From: Segatella hominis
GTDB taxonomy: Bacteria; Bacteroidota; Bacteroidia; Bacteroidales; Bacteroidaceae
NCBI RefSeq assembly: GCF_004535825.1
Contig: NZ_SGVY01000008.1
Span: 1-64,000 of the forward strand
Reading direction: 5' to 3'
DNA: 64,000 nt
The stretch's first letter is position 1; every line of letters starts with the position of its first letter. The notes below the pieces were generated by a model. The model was not told the DNA's origin, searched no databases, and saw nothing but the letters and a program-made list of their open reading frames with translations. Positions 55,788 through 64,000 of this stretch are shown here, in pieces. Made by a program: the position numbers and the translations under genes.

Positions 55788-56888
55788 TTAGTTCGTTTTA
55801 TTTATCCATGAAGTTATCAAATTAACCACCTGACTTACTTTTTCCAATTCGCGAGAATTTCTACCATTATGCTTAAATGAATAAATCGTTTGATATGGAG
55901 AGTAAACTGGATATTTACAAAAGGAATGAGTTGTATTAATTATTGCTGCATAAAACGGCTTTTTTTCCTTATACATAGTTTTCTCCAATGTAGTAATGTC
56001 TCTCAATGCATAAGTTGTTTCATCTCTTTTACAAACAATATATAGCACAGGGCATTTTATCTTTTTGTAAAACTCAACAGGATTGAATTTTAACATAGCT
56101 AAATCATGTTTATTGTGTAATCCCCACTGAGCTTTGACATAATACTCTAAGATTTCTAATTTTTTCCTTTTTTTATTTGCAAAAATTGAGTTAGTCAAGA
56201 CCGCTTTAAGATAGCCATCATAATCCAAAGAATCCAAAGACAATTTCTCTTGGGCATAATGAGACAATGATGACAGTTCCTTCTCACTCAGCTCAAAGAG
56301 TTGTTTCAACAATTCAAACTTACCAGGTGACAAAAATGCATTTTGACTATAAACAAATTCAGTTCCTCTCATTAAAGAGGAAGCAATTTCTACCAAAAAA
56401 TCAGGTTTGGTGGAACAACTCGCTACCAAAGCTGCCATCGCTCCCTCGCTATGTCCAATAAAGCCAATTTTATATTTTCGAAATTCATTATGGGATTTCA
56501 AAAATCGAAAGGCGATTACAGCATCCGACGCTACATCATAAAAGGAACAATTTGTCTTGACTGTATCTTGTACATAGCAAGACACCTTTGATTCATCTGT
56601 AGGCTTTAGCAACTCCTCCCGATTGTCAAATACAAACAAAGAAAAGCCACGTTCAACCAAAAGGCGTGTAAAAAACTCATAATCTTGCCATTTTCTTTGA
56701 GAAGATGGTACAACTACAAACAAGAACTTCTTTTGCAAGAATTCCTTAGAAGATGATGTTATAAAATAACCATTAAGCCTTGTATGGTTCGACATGGGGA
56801 TACGAAAACTAACGGTATCACAAGTTAAGCCGAAACAAGCCAGAGGTATCATTAAAATAAAAAGACATATCAGGAATTTATTCTTCAT
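55788..56888 (-). CDS. Secreted alpha/beta hydrolase
   Basis: 366 residues from MKNKFLICLFILM (the upstream Met adds four). The signal peptide probably ends near CFG. The serine-hydrolase elements are complete: nucleophile elbow GFIGHSEGAM (Ser147), acid Asp in CPVLYIVCKRDET and a late His in NTTHSF. The substrate is unknown; the fold would fit an esterase or peptidase. The gene is markedly AT-rich compared with neighbours and its start overlaps the upstream gene by 11 bases. Both genes are bounded by the facing ends of two broken IS1380 copies, which suggests acquisition or rearrangement. Confidence 0.75.
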   Translation of the reverse strand: MKNKFLICLFILMIPLACFGLTCDTVSFRIPMSNHTRLNGYFITSSSKEFLQKKFLFVVVPSSQRKWQDYEFFTRLLVERGFSLFVFDNREELLKPTDESKVSCYVQDTVKTNCSFYDVASDAVIAFRFLKSHNEFRKYKIGFIGHSEGAMAALVASCSTKPDFLVEIASSLMRGTEFVYSQNAFLSPGKFELLKQLFELSEKELSSLSHYAQEKLSLDSLDYDGYLKAVLTNSIFANKKRKKLEILEYYVKAQWGLHNKHDLAMLKFNPVEFYKKIKCPVLYIVCKRDETTYALRDITTLEKTMYKEKKPFYAAIINTTHSFCKYPVYSPYQTIYSFKHNGRNSRELEKVSQVVNLITSWINKTN

Positions 56889-57705
56889 ATACATTATCAT
56901 AAAATTTTAGTATTTTGTTAATCAAGAAATCAAATACGCCAACTTTTTGTTCATCAACAGAATATTGCATCGGTCCCAATGTTTCATATAAAATGTCTGT
57001 TTGGTTCAACTGACATTGTAAAAACTCTTGATGACTAAGAAAATCCCACGACAAATCCTGATTGGTATAAATTGCATAAATAGGACATTTCATTTGCTGC
57101 AAAATTTGTCCAGAGTCAAAACGAGCAAAGGACCTCGCTAATGAATTTGTAAAAAACAAGAACTCAGCTTTTGTAAGATATTTACCCTTTTTAGGTTTCT
57201 TTTCAAACTTACCTTTTTGAATTATTTGAAAAACATTCCGTAAATAGTCAGTTTTGTCAACATCAACAACTTGGTGGTTTTCTCGTTTTATATTTTCCGC
57301 TAAAGAAACCTTATTATACAAATAGTCGGATCCATTTAAAAATACCCCAGATAATGCTAACAGCATTATTACATTTTTATTTGATACAGCTTCTTTCATA
57401 GCTATATACGTACATTCTTCTACAGGAAATAAAACCAAATTCTTATTTCTAGTGGATATTTGGCTTGTCAAATATAAATGCAAAGAATCAGTAAGATTCT
57501 CCAAGCATGTATTCTGATTATTGAGATGCAGTTGAAAATGATGCGTCTCAATTCCATGACTTACCAAACAAGAATCAAACCTGTTTATCACATTTTTTTT
57601 TGCAGTCTGACTAGAATAAAGCCAAATTACTTGTGGAAATTCTACTGCATACAAGTACCTTCCCCATAAAATAGCCAGCAATATTAAACCAATAACCTTC
57701 CTCAT
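56878..57705 (-). CDS. Secreted alpha/beta-hydrolase-like protein lacking the nucleophile motif
   Basis: 275 residues with a signal peptide (ILWGRYLYAVE). Parts resemble the hydrolase downstream: an insertion-like lid (KKPKKGKYLTKAEFLFFTNSLARSF) and MKCPIYAIYTNQDLSWDF at the position of the acid strand. Where GxSxG is expected it has LLALSGVFLNG, and I see no late catalytic His, so it is probably not an active hydrolase. It may be a binding partner of the enzyme encoded by the overlapping gene. AT-rich. It begins about 90 bases from the right-hand IS end. Confidence 0.65.
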   Translation of the reverse strand: MRKVIGLILLAILWGRYLYAVEFPQVIWLYSSQTAKKNVINRFDSCLVSHGIETHHFQLHLNNQNTCLENLTDSLHLYLTSQISTRNKNLVLFPVEECTYIAMKEAVSNKNVIMLLALSGVFLNGSDYLYNKVSLAENIKRENHQVVDVDKTDYLRNVFQIIQKGKFEKKPKKGKYLTKAEFLFFTNSLARSFARFDSGQILQQMKCPIYAIYTNQDLSWDFLSHQEFLQCQLNQTDILYETLGPMQYSVDEQKVGVFDFLINKILKFYDNVYEE

Positions 57706-57794
57706 AATACATTCTATTTGTATACATTATCTTGTGGTACAAAAGAATTGTACCACAAGAATATACCTTATTTCAAATTTTTATTCAAATATTC

Positions 57795-58410
57795 CCTTAA
57801 TTCCGCAACACTATTATAAATTAAACTTTTTAAGTTCTTGAGCAACAAAAAGTTGCCCAGGATTTTGCCATGTCGAAGAATTCACTTATCTTAGTGTTGC
57901 AAAAATAAACAAGCAAAACTCTGATATGGCATGGCAAAGATACAAATTAAATCTGAGAAACTCACTCCTTTCGGAGGAATATTTTCAATCATGGAACAAT
58001 TTGACTCCACATTGTCTTCTGTAATCGACTCATCCCTCGGTCTAAGGTATAGATCGTTCGGTTATCAGTACAGTGAAATTATCCGTTCTCTCATGAGTAT
58101 CTACTTCTGTGGTGGATCATGTATTGAGGATGTCACTACTCATTTGATGAACTATCTCACACTTCATCCGACTCTTCGCACTTGTAGCTCTGACACTATC
58201 CTCAGAGCGATAAAGGAGCTGACGCAAGAAAACATCTCACACACATCAGATACGGGTAAGAACTACAATTTCAATACGGTTGACACTCTCAATACTTTAC
58301 TGCTCAATTGTATGTTTGCATCTGGCCAACTGAAAGAGGGCGAGATGTATGATGTTGATTTCGACCATCAGTTCATAGAGACTGAGAAGTATGATGCAAG
58401 GCCTACTTGC
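57795..58410 (+). mobile_element. 5' part of an IS1380-type transposase element
   Basis: The element end (CCTTAATTCCGC) and its untranslated region precede a transposase frame starting at 57931 (MAKIQIKSEKLTPFGG). The frame is intact through DVDFDHQFIETEKYDARPT, about 160 of the ~430 residues expected, and includes the first catalytic Asp region. It is then lost at the terminator of the TPR gene. This copy has the part that the copy at 55424-55768 lacks. Confidence 0.8.
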
Positions 58411-58421
58411 GTATTTGAGGG

Positions 58422-58467
58422 ATATAAAAAAAGGATGAACTGCATCTCAGTTCATCCTTTTTTATAT
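58422..58467 (-). terminator. Terminator of the TPR gene
   Basis: AAAAGGATGAACTG pairs with CAGTTCATCCTTTT around a five-base loop, extended by A/T runs. On the minus strand a U-tract follows the stem. Confidence 0.85.
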
Positions 58468-58481
58468 GTATTGTTTTATTT

Positions 58482-59915
58482 TTATTCAGCAGCTTTCAGA
58501 CCCTTCTCCATGGCATCCTTAGCATACTTGTTGTCTGGTTCCAATTTTAAGAGTTTCTCCCAATATGGCTTAGCGAGATTAAAGTCCTGCTTGTCATAGT
58601 TGTAGATGAAGCCCATGTATTGATAAGCCTGCTTCAAGTAGCCGATTTCGTCTGCATCACACTGCTTAGCCTCAAGTTCTGTAATTACTTCCTGGTAAGC
58701 AGGAATCGCTTTGTCGTCCATCTCGTTCTGGAAAGCAGTATTACCCTCCTGTAACTTAGCAAATGCCTTCAGTGTAGGATACTTCTCTGCCAACTTAGCA
58801 TACACGTCGATAGCCTTGTTGATATTCTCAACCTTCTTAGCAGCATCCTTGTTTTCTGCAGCCTTCTTAGCCTTGTTGATATAAATCTCAGCAAGCTTCA
58901 TGAAGTCTGTTGGAGCAGCATCAGGATTCTTATCCATGTATTGCTGGTTGTATTCCAAAGCCTTGTCCTCATCACCCATTTCCTTGTATGCCTCAGAGAT
59001 ATACAATAATGGTTTTGGATCTTCAGCCTTCATCTCCAATGCCTTCTGGTACTGAGCGATAGCTTCGTTGTATTTCTTGTTACCAGCCAACGCCAAACCA
59101 TAGTAGCTGATGATGCTTGAATTCTTCTTGATAGAGTCTGTATTCATAACGATGTTTGAGTGCTCAAGAGCTACATCATACTTTCTCAAATCAACAGCAG
59201 CGCGCATAGCCAAAACCTGCATAGCAGCATCCTTAGGGAATTTCTGAATACCAGCCTGGCAGAGGTTCAAACTTTCCTCTTTCTTATCGAGGACATATGC
59301 TGTGAATGCATACTCATAGTAGAGGTACTCTTCCAATGTAGATGGCTTTGCCTTAGAGAAATAGTCGTATGCCTTCTCGTAGTTACCTGCGCTGAAGAAA
59401 TTGTGACCAGCTTCTGCCTCAATAGGGTAGTCTGGGTTGATTTCTCTCAGTTTGTTCAAAGCTTCTGCACTGGCAGCTGGGTCAATCTTACGATATACGT
59501 TAGAATAGCTAATGTATCCCTGAGGATTCTTAGGATCCATTGTCATACACTGGTTGTACCAGGTAGCAGCTTCACCACCGTTATCCTGCATAGCGTAGAT
59601 ATCACCCTTCAAGATATATGCATCACCATAGTTCTTGAATTTTGCAATGACTGCGTCAGCAACCAAGTTAGCCTTATCATAGTCCTTGTGCATAGCAAGG
59701 ATATTACCCAATGCGATCAATGCCTTAGGATCTTTCTTGAACTCTTTCTGATACTCTTTAATCTCCTTTTCAAATTCTTTAGTAGCAGAGTTACCAGACT
59801 TCAATGTTGTCTCGATAGGCTTCAGCATGTCCTTGTAATTAACCTCCTGAGCCATTGCTGGAGCTGATAATCCCATTATCAGTGCTCCTGCTATTAAATA
59901 TTTAATTGCTTTCAT
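58482..59915 (-). CDS. Secreted TPR-repeat protein
   Basis: 477 residues, signal peptide ending APAMAQE. The rest is TPR-type helical hairpins, e.g. ALGNILAMHKDYDKANLVADAVI, DIYAMQDNGGEAATWYNQCMTMDPKNPQG and KKYNEAIAQYQKALEMKAEDPKPL. It should be a periplasmic scaffold. It is the last gene of the exbB-exbD-exbD-tonB-PBP cluster, ~100 bases after the phosphate-binding-like gene, so it may help organise Ton-dependent transport or outer-membrane proteins. The exact role is unknown. Confidence 0.85.
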   Translation of the reverse strand: MKAIKYLIAGALIMGLSAPAMAQEVNYKDMLKPIETTLKSGNSATKEFEKEIKEYQKEFKKDPKALIALGNILAMHKDYDKANLVADAVIAKFKNYGDAYILKGDIYAMQDNGGEAATWYNQCMTMDPKNPQGYISYSNVYRKIDPAASAEALNKLREINPDYPIEAEAGHNFFSAGNYEKAYDYFSKAKPSTLEEYLYYEYAFTAYVLDKKEESLNLCQAGIQKFPKDAAMQVLAMRAAVDLRKYDVALEHSNIVMNTDSIKKNSSIISYYGLALAGNKKYNEAIAQYQKALEMKAEDPKPLLYISEAYKEMGDEDKALEYNQQYMDKNPDAAPTDFMKLAEIYINKAKKAAENKDAAKKVENINKAIDVYAKLAEKYPTLKAFAKLQEGNTAFQNEMDDKAIPAYQEVITELEAKQCDADEIGYLKQAYQYMGFIYNYDKQDFNLAKPYWEKLLKLEPDNKYAKDAMEKGLKAAE

Positions 59916-60014
59916 AATTCTAAACTTTAATTCTGTCCTTATTTTATGTAGTTGACGTTTACCTGTCGCTTTCGTTTATTCAATCTTATTTATTTTAACG
60001 CCTCTACACGATTT

Positions 60015-60977
60015 TTAGTTTTTTATGTTTACTTTCTTATAGGTGATATCTCCTCTATAAGGCAGTAATCCTGTTTTGAATACTATGAGTTGTCCACGAG
60101 GGTTGGTTATATAATTGGCGAAGCTCCATGGCAAAGCCTTATGAGGATCGACAACTATAGCATATAGTGTTCTAACGAATGGATATCTTCCATCGAGCAA
60201 GTATGCCTGATAAGGTTGCCAACTGTTGCTTGGTGTGGCTTTATCCTTTACAGAAACTCGCATTACATGAATATTCTTTTTGAATGTGGTATTTGTAGAA
60301 TCTCTTCTGTCGTTTAACCAGTTAGATCCAATAACACCGATAGCATTTGGATTTTTATCAACAAAATCAATGACCTGCTTACTGGTTTGAGCAGCCATGA
60401 TTTTAGCACCAAATTTTTCTCCATGGAGAACAGAGTCAACAACATAGTTGGTAGTAGCAGAACGAGTATTATCGAAAACTACTTCTATGTCTCCTCTCTT
60501 AGAACCAGGGACTACGTCACTCCATTTATTAGCCTTACCTGTCAATATGCGCTTAATATCATTTACGGTAATACAAGTATCATTATTGTTCTTGTTTACA
60601 ATAAATGCCAAACCATCATAACCGATAGGGAAGACGGAAGGAATAACATTACTTTTAGATTTGAGATAAGCGATTTCACTATCTTTCAGCGCTCTTGTAG
60701 TGAACAAGAGAGTGGTTTTGAAATCCTTTATCATTTGGAGTCCTGTAACCTCATCAGAATAGAGGGGTTTAAGGTGAGCCTTAGGATATTCAAACTCAAA
60801 CTGGCTTCTTTCTTCTTCGATGATAGGACTTAAACTTTCGTCAGCTACAAACTGGATTGTACCTGAAGTTGGTGTATCTGTTCTGCCATCTTTGGCTTTC
60901 TTCTGGCCACAAGAGCCGAAGAAAGCCAAAGACAACATAATAGTTAATCCTATAAAAATATAAGATGTTTTTTTCAT
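60015..60977 (-). CDS. PstS-like substrate-binding lipoprotein
   Basis: 320 residues from MKKTSYIFIGLTI; the longer frame would overlap tonB. Lipoprotein signal with Cys23 (FFGSC). The mature part fits the PstS-type phosphate-binding fold: GTIQFVADESLSPIIEEE, ALKDSEIAYLKSK, GYDGLAFIVNKNNNDTCITVNDIKRILTGKANKW and NPNAIGVIGSNWLND. No ABC transporter genes follow, so it may act as a stand-alone envelope sensor or binding protein. Position between tonB and the TPR gene is typical of Bacteroidales Ton clusters. Confidence 0.85.
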   Translation of the reverse strand: MKKTSYIFIGLTIMLSLAFFGSCGQKKAKDGRTDTPTSGTIQFVADESLSPIIEEERSQFEFEYPKAHLKPLYSDEVTGLQMIKDFKTTLLFTTRALKDSEIAYLKSKSNVIPSVFPIGYDGLAFIVNKNNNDTCITVNDIKRILTGKANKWSDVVPGSKRGDIEVVFDNTRSATTNYVVDSVLHGEKFGAKIMAAQTSKQVIDFVDKNPNAIGVIGSNWLNDRRDSTNTTFKKNIHVMRVSVKDKATPSNSWQPYQAYLLDGRYPFVRTLYAIVVDPHKALPWSFANYITNPRGQLIVFKTGLLPYRGDITYKKVNIKN

Positions 60978-60999
60978 ATTCAAATTTACTGCAAATATA

Positions 61000-61848
61000 T
61001 TACTGCAATCTAAATACAACAGGTACGGTATATTTTACACGTACAGCAGAACCGTTCTGCTTACCTGGTTTCCATCTAGGCATTGCCCTAACAACTCGCT
61101 GAGCCTCACGGTCGAGTGAAGGGTCAACAGAACGCATAACCTTCACATCTGTGATAGAACCGTCTCTTTCAACGACGAAACCAACGATAACACGACCCTG
61201 TACGCCGTTTTCCTGAGCTACAACTGGGTATTTGATGTTGCTGCTGAGGAAGGACATCAAGGCACCCTGACCACCAGGGAATGAAGGCATCTCCTCTACA
61301 ACGTCGAAGACCTTGTTGGAAACTTCAGGCTTTGGTGCTGGTGGTGGAGGTGGTGCAGCGACTGCGATATCACTTCTCACAGCCTCGACGGTACGGTCTT
61401 TCACACCTTCCTCGTCCTTTGTACCGACAGCTACCTTAGCGTCGAGTTGATCCATCTGCTTAACCTGGTTTTCCTCTTTTACGAGTTCATCCTTCTTGAT
61501 GACAGGTGCAGTAAACTTCTGAGTTTCACGAGCCACAGGAATCTCTTTTTTCATTTCAACCTTAGGCTGTACTTTCTCAGGCTTCTTCTTTTCCTTTTCA
61601 GCCTGCTTCTGGAGTTTAGCCAACTCCATAGCTTCCATATAAGCTTGCTGTTCTTCAGCTTGTTTCTGTTCGATAACTTTCCAAGCCAAGAATCCGCCTA
61701 CGAGAGCTGCAGCAATGACCAAGATCAGAAGAGACTTGATGTTTCGACCGGAAGTACCCTTACGGAGCTGGTATGCACCATACTCCTTGTTCTTTCCGGC
61801 GAAAACCATATCGACCCATTTAGGATCGTAAAGATCAATTTTTGCCAT
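61000..61848 (-). CDS. tonB: TonB energy-transducing protein
   Basis: 282 residues. Cytoplasmic N terminus (AKIDLYDPKWVDMVFAGKNKEYGAYQLRKG), one transmembrane helix (~38-58), a Lys/Glu/Pro-rich periplasmic spacer with PPPPPAPKP, and the C-terminal TonB domain (EEMPSFPGGQGALMSFLSSN, GRVIVGFVVERDGSI, RAMPRWKPGKQNG). It passes proton-motive energy from ExbB/ExbD to TonB-dependent receptors, such as the SusC-like protein in this window. It lies 31 bases downstream of exbD. Confidence 0.95.
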   Translation of the reverse strand: MAKIDLYDPKWVDMVFAGKNKEYGAYQLRKGTSGRNIKSLLILVIAAALVGGFLAWKVIEQKQAEEQQAYMEAMELAKLQKQAEKEKKKPEKVQPKVEMKKEIPVARETQKFTAPVIKKDELVKEENQVKQMDQLDAKVAVGTKDEEGVKDRTVEAVRSDIAVAAPPPPPAPKPEVSNKVFDVVEEMPSFPGGQGALMSFLSSNIKYPVVAQENGVQGRVIVGFVVERDGSITDVKVMRSVDPSLDREAQRVVRAMPRWKPGKQNGSAVRVKYTVPVVFRLQ

Positions 61849-61879
61849 TTCTTTCTTGTTTTAATTGTTAGTATTCATC

Positions 61880-62524
61880 TTACATCTTCACGCCTTTTGA
61901 CTTGAGAAGTTTCTCATCGTCTGGGCTAATTTTGTCGATGACATACGTACCAATGTTCAAAATCTGCATTTCATCGAGTGCGTCAACCATATTCTTATAT
62001 GATGCGTTATCAGTAGGCTTGATGACGATAGTAAGAGTCTCAATCTTGCGACCATCCAACTCACCACTCTTAATCTTGCTCAACTTCTTCTGATATACGC
62101 TATCTGGCATGGCTGGGTTCTTCTGACGCTCAGCGTTCAAAGATCTAACAGCAATCATAATCTGTTCAACTGGACGTAACCCCTCTCCGGTAGTGTGCTC
62201 GCGCAAGACCTTACGGATACCATTGCTACCCCATGTAGTCTCCTTGATCCAGTTAGGATCATTGTACTTAGGGATACCAGCACCATAATAAATCTTGTTG
62301 TCTGCAGTTACGTAAAGAGTTACGGTACCAGATTCCTTTGCTTCATTCTTCTTGTCCTCTGGTTGGTTGTCATCATTACTTGGCATAGTCAGCTCCATTG
62401 TCTGAGGTTTGCTCAATGATGTACACAGCATGAAGAACGTGATAAGAAGCATGAGCATATCCACCATTGGCGTAAAGTCAACGCGGACATTCATTTTCTT
62501 TTGTTTGCTTTCTTTCTTACTCAT
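61880..62524 (-). CDS. exbD: ExbD-type biopolymer transport protein (second copy)
   Basis: 214 residues. The single N-terminal transmembrane helix carries the ExbD pattern VRVDFTPMVDMLMLLITFFML with the essential Asp. The periplasmic domain has the later KPTDNASYKNMVDALDEMQILNIG. Its start codon directly follows the stop of the other exbD gene with no bases between, so translation is coupled. Two different ExbD paralogs are usual in Bacteroidetes Ton operons. Confidence 0.92.
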   Translation of the reverse strand: MSKKESKQKKMNVRVDFTPMVDMLMLLITFFMLCTSLSKPQTMELTMPSNDDNQPEDKKNEAKESGTVTLYVTADNKIYYGAGIPKYNDPNWIKETTWGSNGIRKVLREHTTGEGLRPVEQIMIAVRSLNAERQKNPAMPDSVYQKKLSKIKSGELDGRKIETLTIVIKPTDNASYKNMVDALDEMQILNIGTYVIDKISPDDEKLLKSKGVKM

Positions 62525-63169
62525 TTATTCGTCCCCCTGTTGTTTTAACTGTGTAATCATATAGTAATGACTCTCGTCCATATCCTGGAGTTCGTTCATC
62601 ACTCTCTTAACTGTCTTGTATGGTGTAGAAGCATCTGCCTTGAGGGCAATCTTGATTTCTTCGTTTACTGTACGAGCTGCTTGTACCCACTGCTGGAACT
62701 CACTCATACCACCATTGATACTGTCGAGAGGAATACCTTTCTTCTGGAGATACTCAGGACGCTTAGAAGCGTTCAATGAGAGGTATGTCTTCAAGTCGCC
62801 CATTGGAACACCGAATGTACCCTCACTCTTGAATGTCTCTTGCATCTTTGGAGTCAATTCAACACCGAAGTTGCTTGTCATTGAGCTCAAAGTACTTCCC
62901 AGTTGATCAGTATTGTCAATACTCATAAATACTTGGCCTTCGCCGGTAGGTCTACCAGCAGCGTCCTTTTCAGGACTTACCAAGATGGTCAGAACGCCGT
63001 TCTCAGGCACCTTAATCTCAGACACAGATCCTGGAGTATTTACCTTGACAGGCTCATTCTTTACGAAAGTAGAGGTGAGCATGAAGAAGGTAAGCAACAG
63101 GGTCATAACGTCTGACATAGGCGTCATGTCGATCCAGACGTCACTCTTCTTAATTTTTACTTTACCCAT
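62525..63169 (-). CDS. exbD: ExbD-type biopolymer transport protein (first copy)
   Basis: 214 residues, same layout: VWIDMTPMSDVMTLLLTFFML near the N terminus with the conserved Asp, then a periplasmic domain with ALKADASTPYKTVKRVMNELQDM. The middle has an insertion (about residues 90-150) not shared with the second copy. It lies 30 bases after exbB. Confidence 0.92.
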   Translation of the reverse strand: MGKVKIKKSDVWIDMTPMSDVMTLLLTFFMLTSTFVKNEPVKVNTPGSVSEIKVPENGVLTILVSPEKDAAGRPTGEGQVFMSIDNTDQLGSTLSSMTSNFGVELTPKMQETFKSEGTFGVPMGDLKTYLSLNASKRPEYLQKKGIPLDSINGGMSEFQQWVQAARTVNEEIKIALKADASTPYKTVKRVMNELQDMDESHYYMITQLKQQGDE

Positions 63170-63199
63170 AGCGATAAAATTTTAAAGGGTTAGCAAAAA

Positions 63200-64000
63200 T
63201 TAAGCCTCGTCTGCGTGGTTAGCTTCGTATGTCTGAGCAATTGAGTAACCTACCTCGTCGAGTGCGTATGTCAACTTATCTACCTTGTTGGTGAATGTGT
63301 TGTAAGATACAACGGCACACCATGAAGTCAAGATACCGAATGCGGTGTTGATCAAAGCCTCAGAAATACCTACAGAAAGTGCTGCTGAGTCAGCGCCACC
63401 ACCTTCACCCATGGCCTGGAATGACTTGATCATACCGGTTACAGTACCGAGAAGACCGGTCAAAGTACCAAGTGTTACGATTGTAGCGATAATAGGCAAG
63501 TTCATTGTCAAAGTAGGCATCTCCAACTGTGTTGCCTCCTCGTGAGCCTGCTGAATCTTAGCTACCTTCTGTGCCTTCTTCAAAGAAGCATTAGCGCCAG
63601 ACTCCATTGACTTGTAAGCGTTCAAAGAAGCCATAACAACGTTTGCTACAGTACCGCGCTGCTTGTTGCAGAGCTGCTCAGCCTTAGCGAAGTCATTTGC
63701 GTTCAAAGCTGTCTTGATGTTTGCAACGAACTTAGGAAGTGCACCTGTACCAGTAGCGGTCTTAAGAGCCAACCAACGCTCGATTGTCATTGCCAATACA
63801 GTGAGCAACAAAGTGTGGATAACAGGTACGATAACACCACCTTTGTAGATTGTACCCCAAATGTCTGCTGGGTGATCCTGTACACCTGGATCCTGGAAGT
63901 GCATGTCGTTTCCGAACCATGTGAAGAACAATGTGAATGCGATGATAGCACATACCACGATGATCCAGAATGCGCCTCTTACTCCCTGAAAGCCCTCAGA
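63200..64000 (-). CDS. exbB: ExbB/TolQ/MotA-type proton channel protein, 5' end cut by the window edge
   Basis: The open frame continues through the right edge (SEGFQGVRGAFWIIVVCAII), so the start codon lies outside the window; the visible part is 266 codons. Three hydrophobic helices and the family core are present: ALPKFVANIKTALNANDFAKAEQLC, VMASLNAYKSM, and the channel helices LPIIATIVTLGTLTGLLGTVTGMI and ALINTAFGILTSWCAVVSYN. It forms the inner-membrane motor with ExbD that powers TonB. Confidence 0.93.
   Translation of the reverse strand, partial: SEGFQGVRGAFWIIVVCAIIAFTLFFTWFGNDMHFQDPGVQDHPADIWGTIYKGGVIVPVIHTLLLTVLAMTIERWLALKTATGTGALPKFVANIKTALNANDFAKAEQLCNKQRGTVANVVMASLNAYKSMESGANASLKKAQKVAKIQQAHEEATQLEMPTLTMNLPIIATIVTLGTLTGLLGTVTGMIKSFQAMGEGGGADSAALSVGISEALINTAFGILTSWCAVVSYNTFTNKVDKLTYALDEVGYSIAQTYEANHADEA

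Overview
The window looks like a chromosome segment from a Bacteroidales gut or oral bacterium of the Prevotella/Segatella type (P. copri-like). Reasons: promoters carry the Bacteroidetes -7 signature TAnnTTTG with an upstream TTTG; there is a SusC/SusD pair with a hybrid two-component regulator (HTCS), an Mfa/Fim-type fimbrial operon of lipoproteins, a PorT-like protein, and an ExbB-ExbD-ExbD-TonB operon. Assignments come from reading the proteins and from family knowledge; no database search was run.

Layout. 1-125 is the end of an IS1380-type element that continues off the left edge. 206-3620 holds a small membrane protein, a membrane-anchored AraC-type regulator and a two-gene HTH/AlbA_2-ATPase operon, with a palindromic intergenic element. 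3621-6960 holds a FucP-type sugar transporter with an operator-like inverted repeat over its promoter, and class II fructose-bisphosphate aldolase. 7386-10772 is an accessory patch: a lipoprotein gene, then a 2.9-kb island bounded by 19-bp direct repeats that contains two mosaic tandem copies of a membrane protein gene, fragments of a thioredoxin-like gene, and the intact thioredoxin-like gene. 10841-21635 is a seven-gene fimbrial operon on the minus strand. Divergent from it is a LuxR-type regulator split by a frameshift at a T7 tract (22040-23025).

23086-32418 is mostly housekeeping: nnr, hpt, adk, obg, pgeF, a stand-alone AICAR transformylase, rplS and a 5'-nucleotidase whose two domains are separate genes in reversed order. 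32505-52569 is a xylan/arabinoxylan-type polysaccharide utilization locus: GH43, HTCS, a 40-residue secreted peptide after a structured leader, a CE6-CE1-type esterase, SusC, SusD, two decayed enzyme remnants (one an internally deleted GH3), a double-GH43 enzyme and another GH43 enzyme. 52571-53706 has a PorT-like barrel and a 2[4Fe-4S] ferredoxin.

53772-58467 is a plastic region: a 23-bp tandem repeat array, an orphan OLD/RecF-like ATPase, and two AT-rich secreted alpha/beta-hydrolase-like genes lying between the inward-facing 5' ends of two broken IS1380-type copies. 58482 to the right edge is an operon of exbB (cut by the edge), two exbD genes, tonB, a phosphate-binding-like lipoprotein and a TPR protein.

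The items I rate most worth following are the slippery-tract frameshift in the fimbria-linked regulator, the mosaic tandem membrane genes between direct repeats, the structured leader plus small peptide ahead of the PUL, and the IS-bounded hydrolase pair next to the orphan ATPase.
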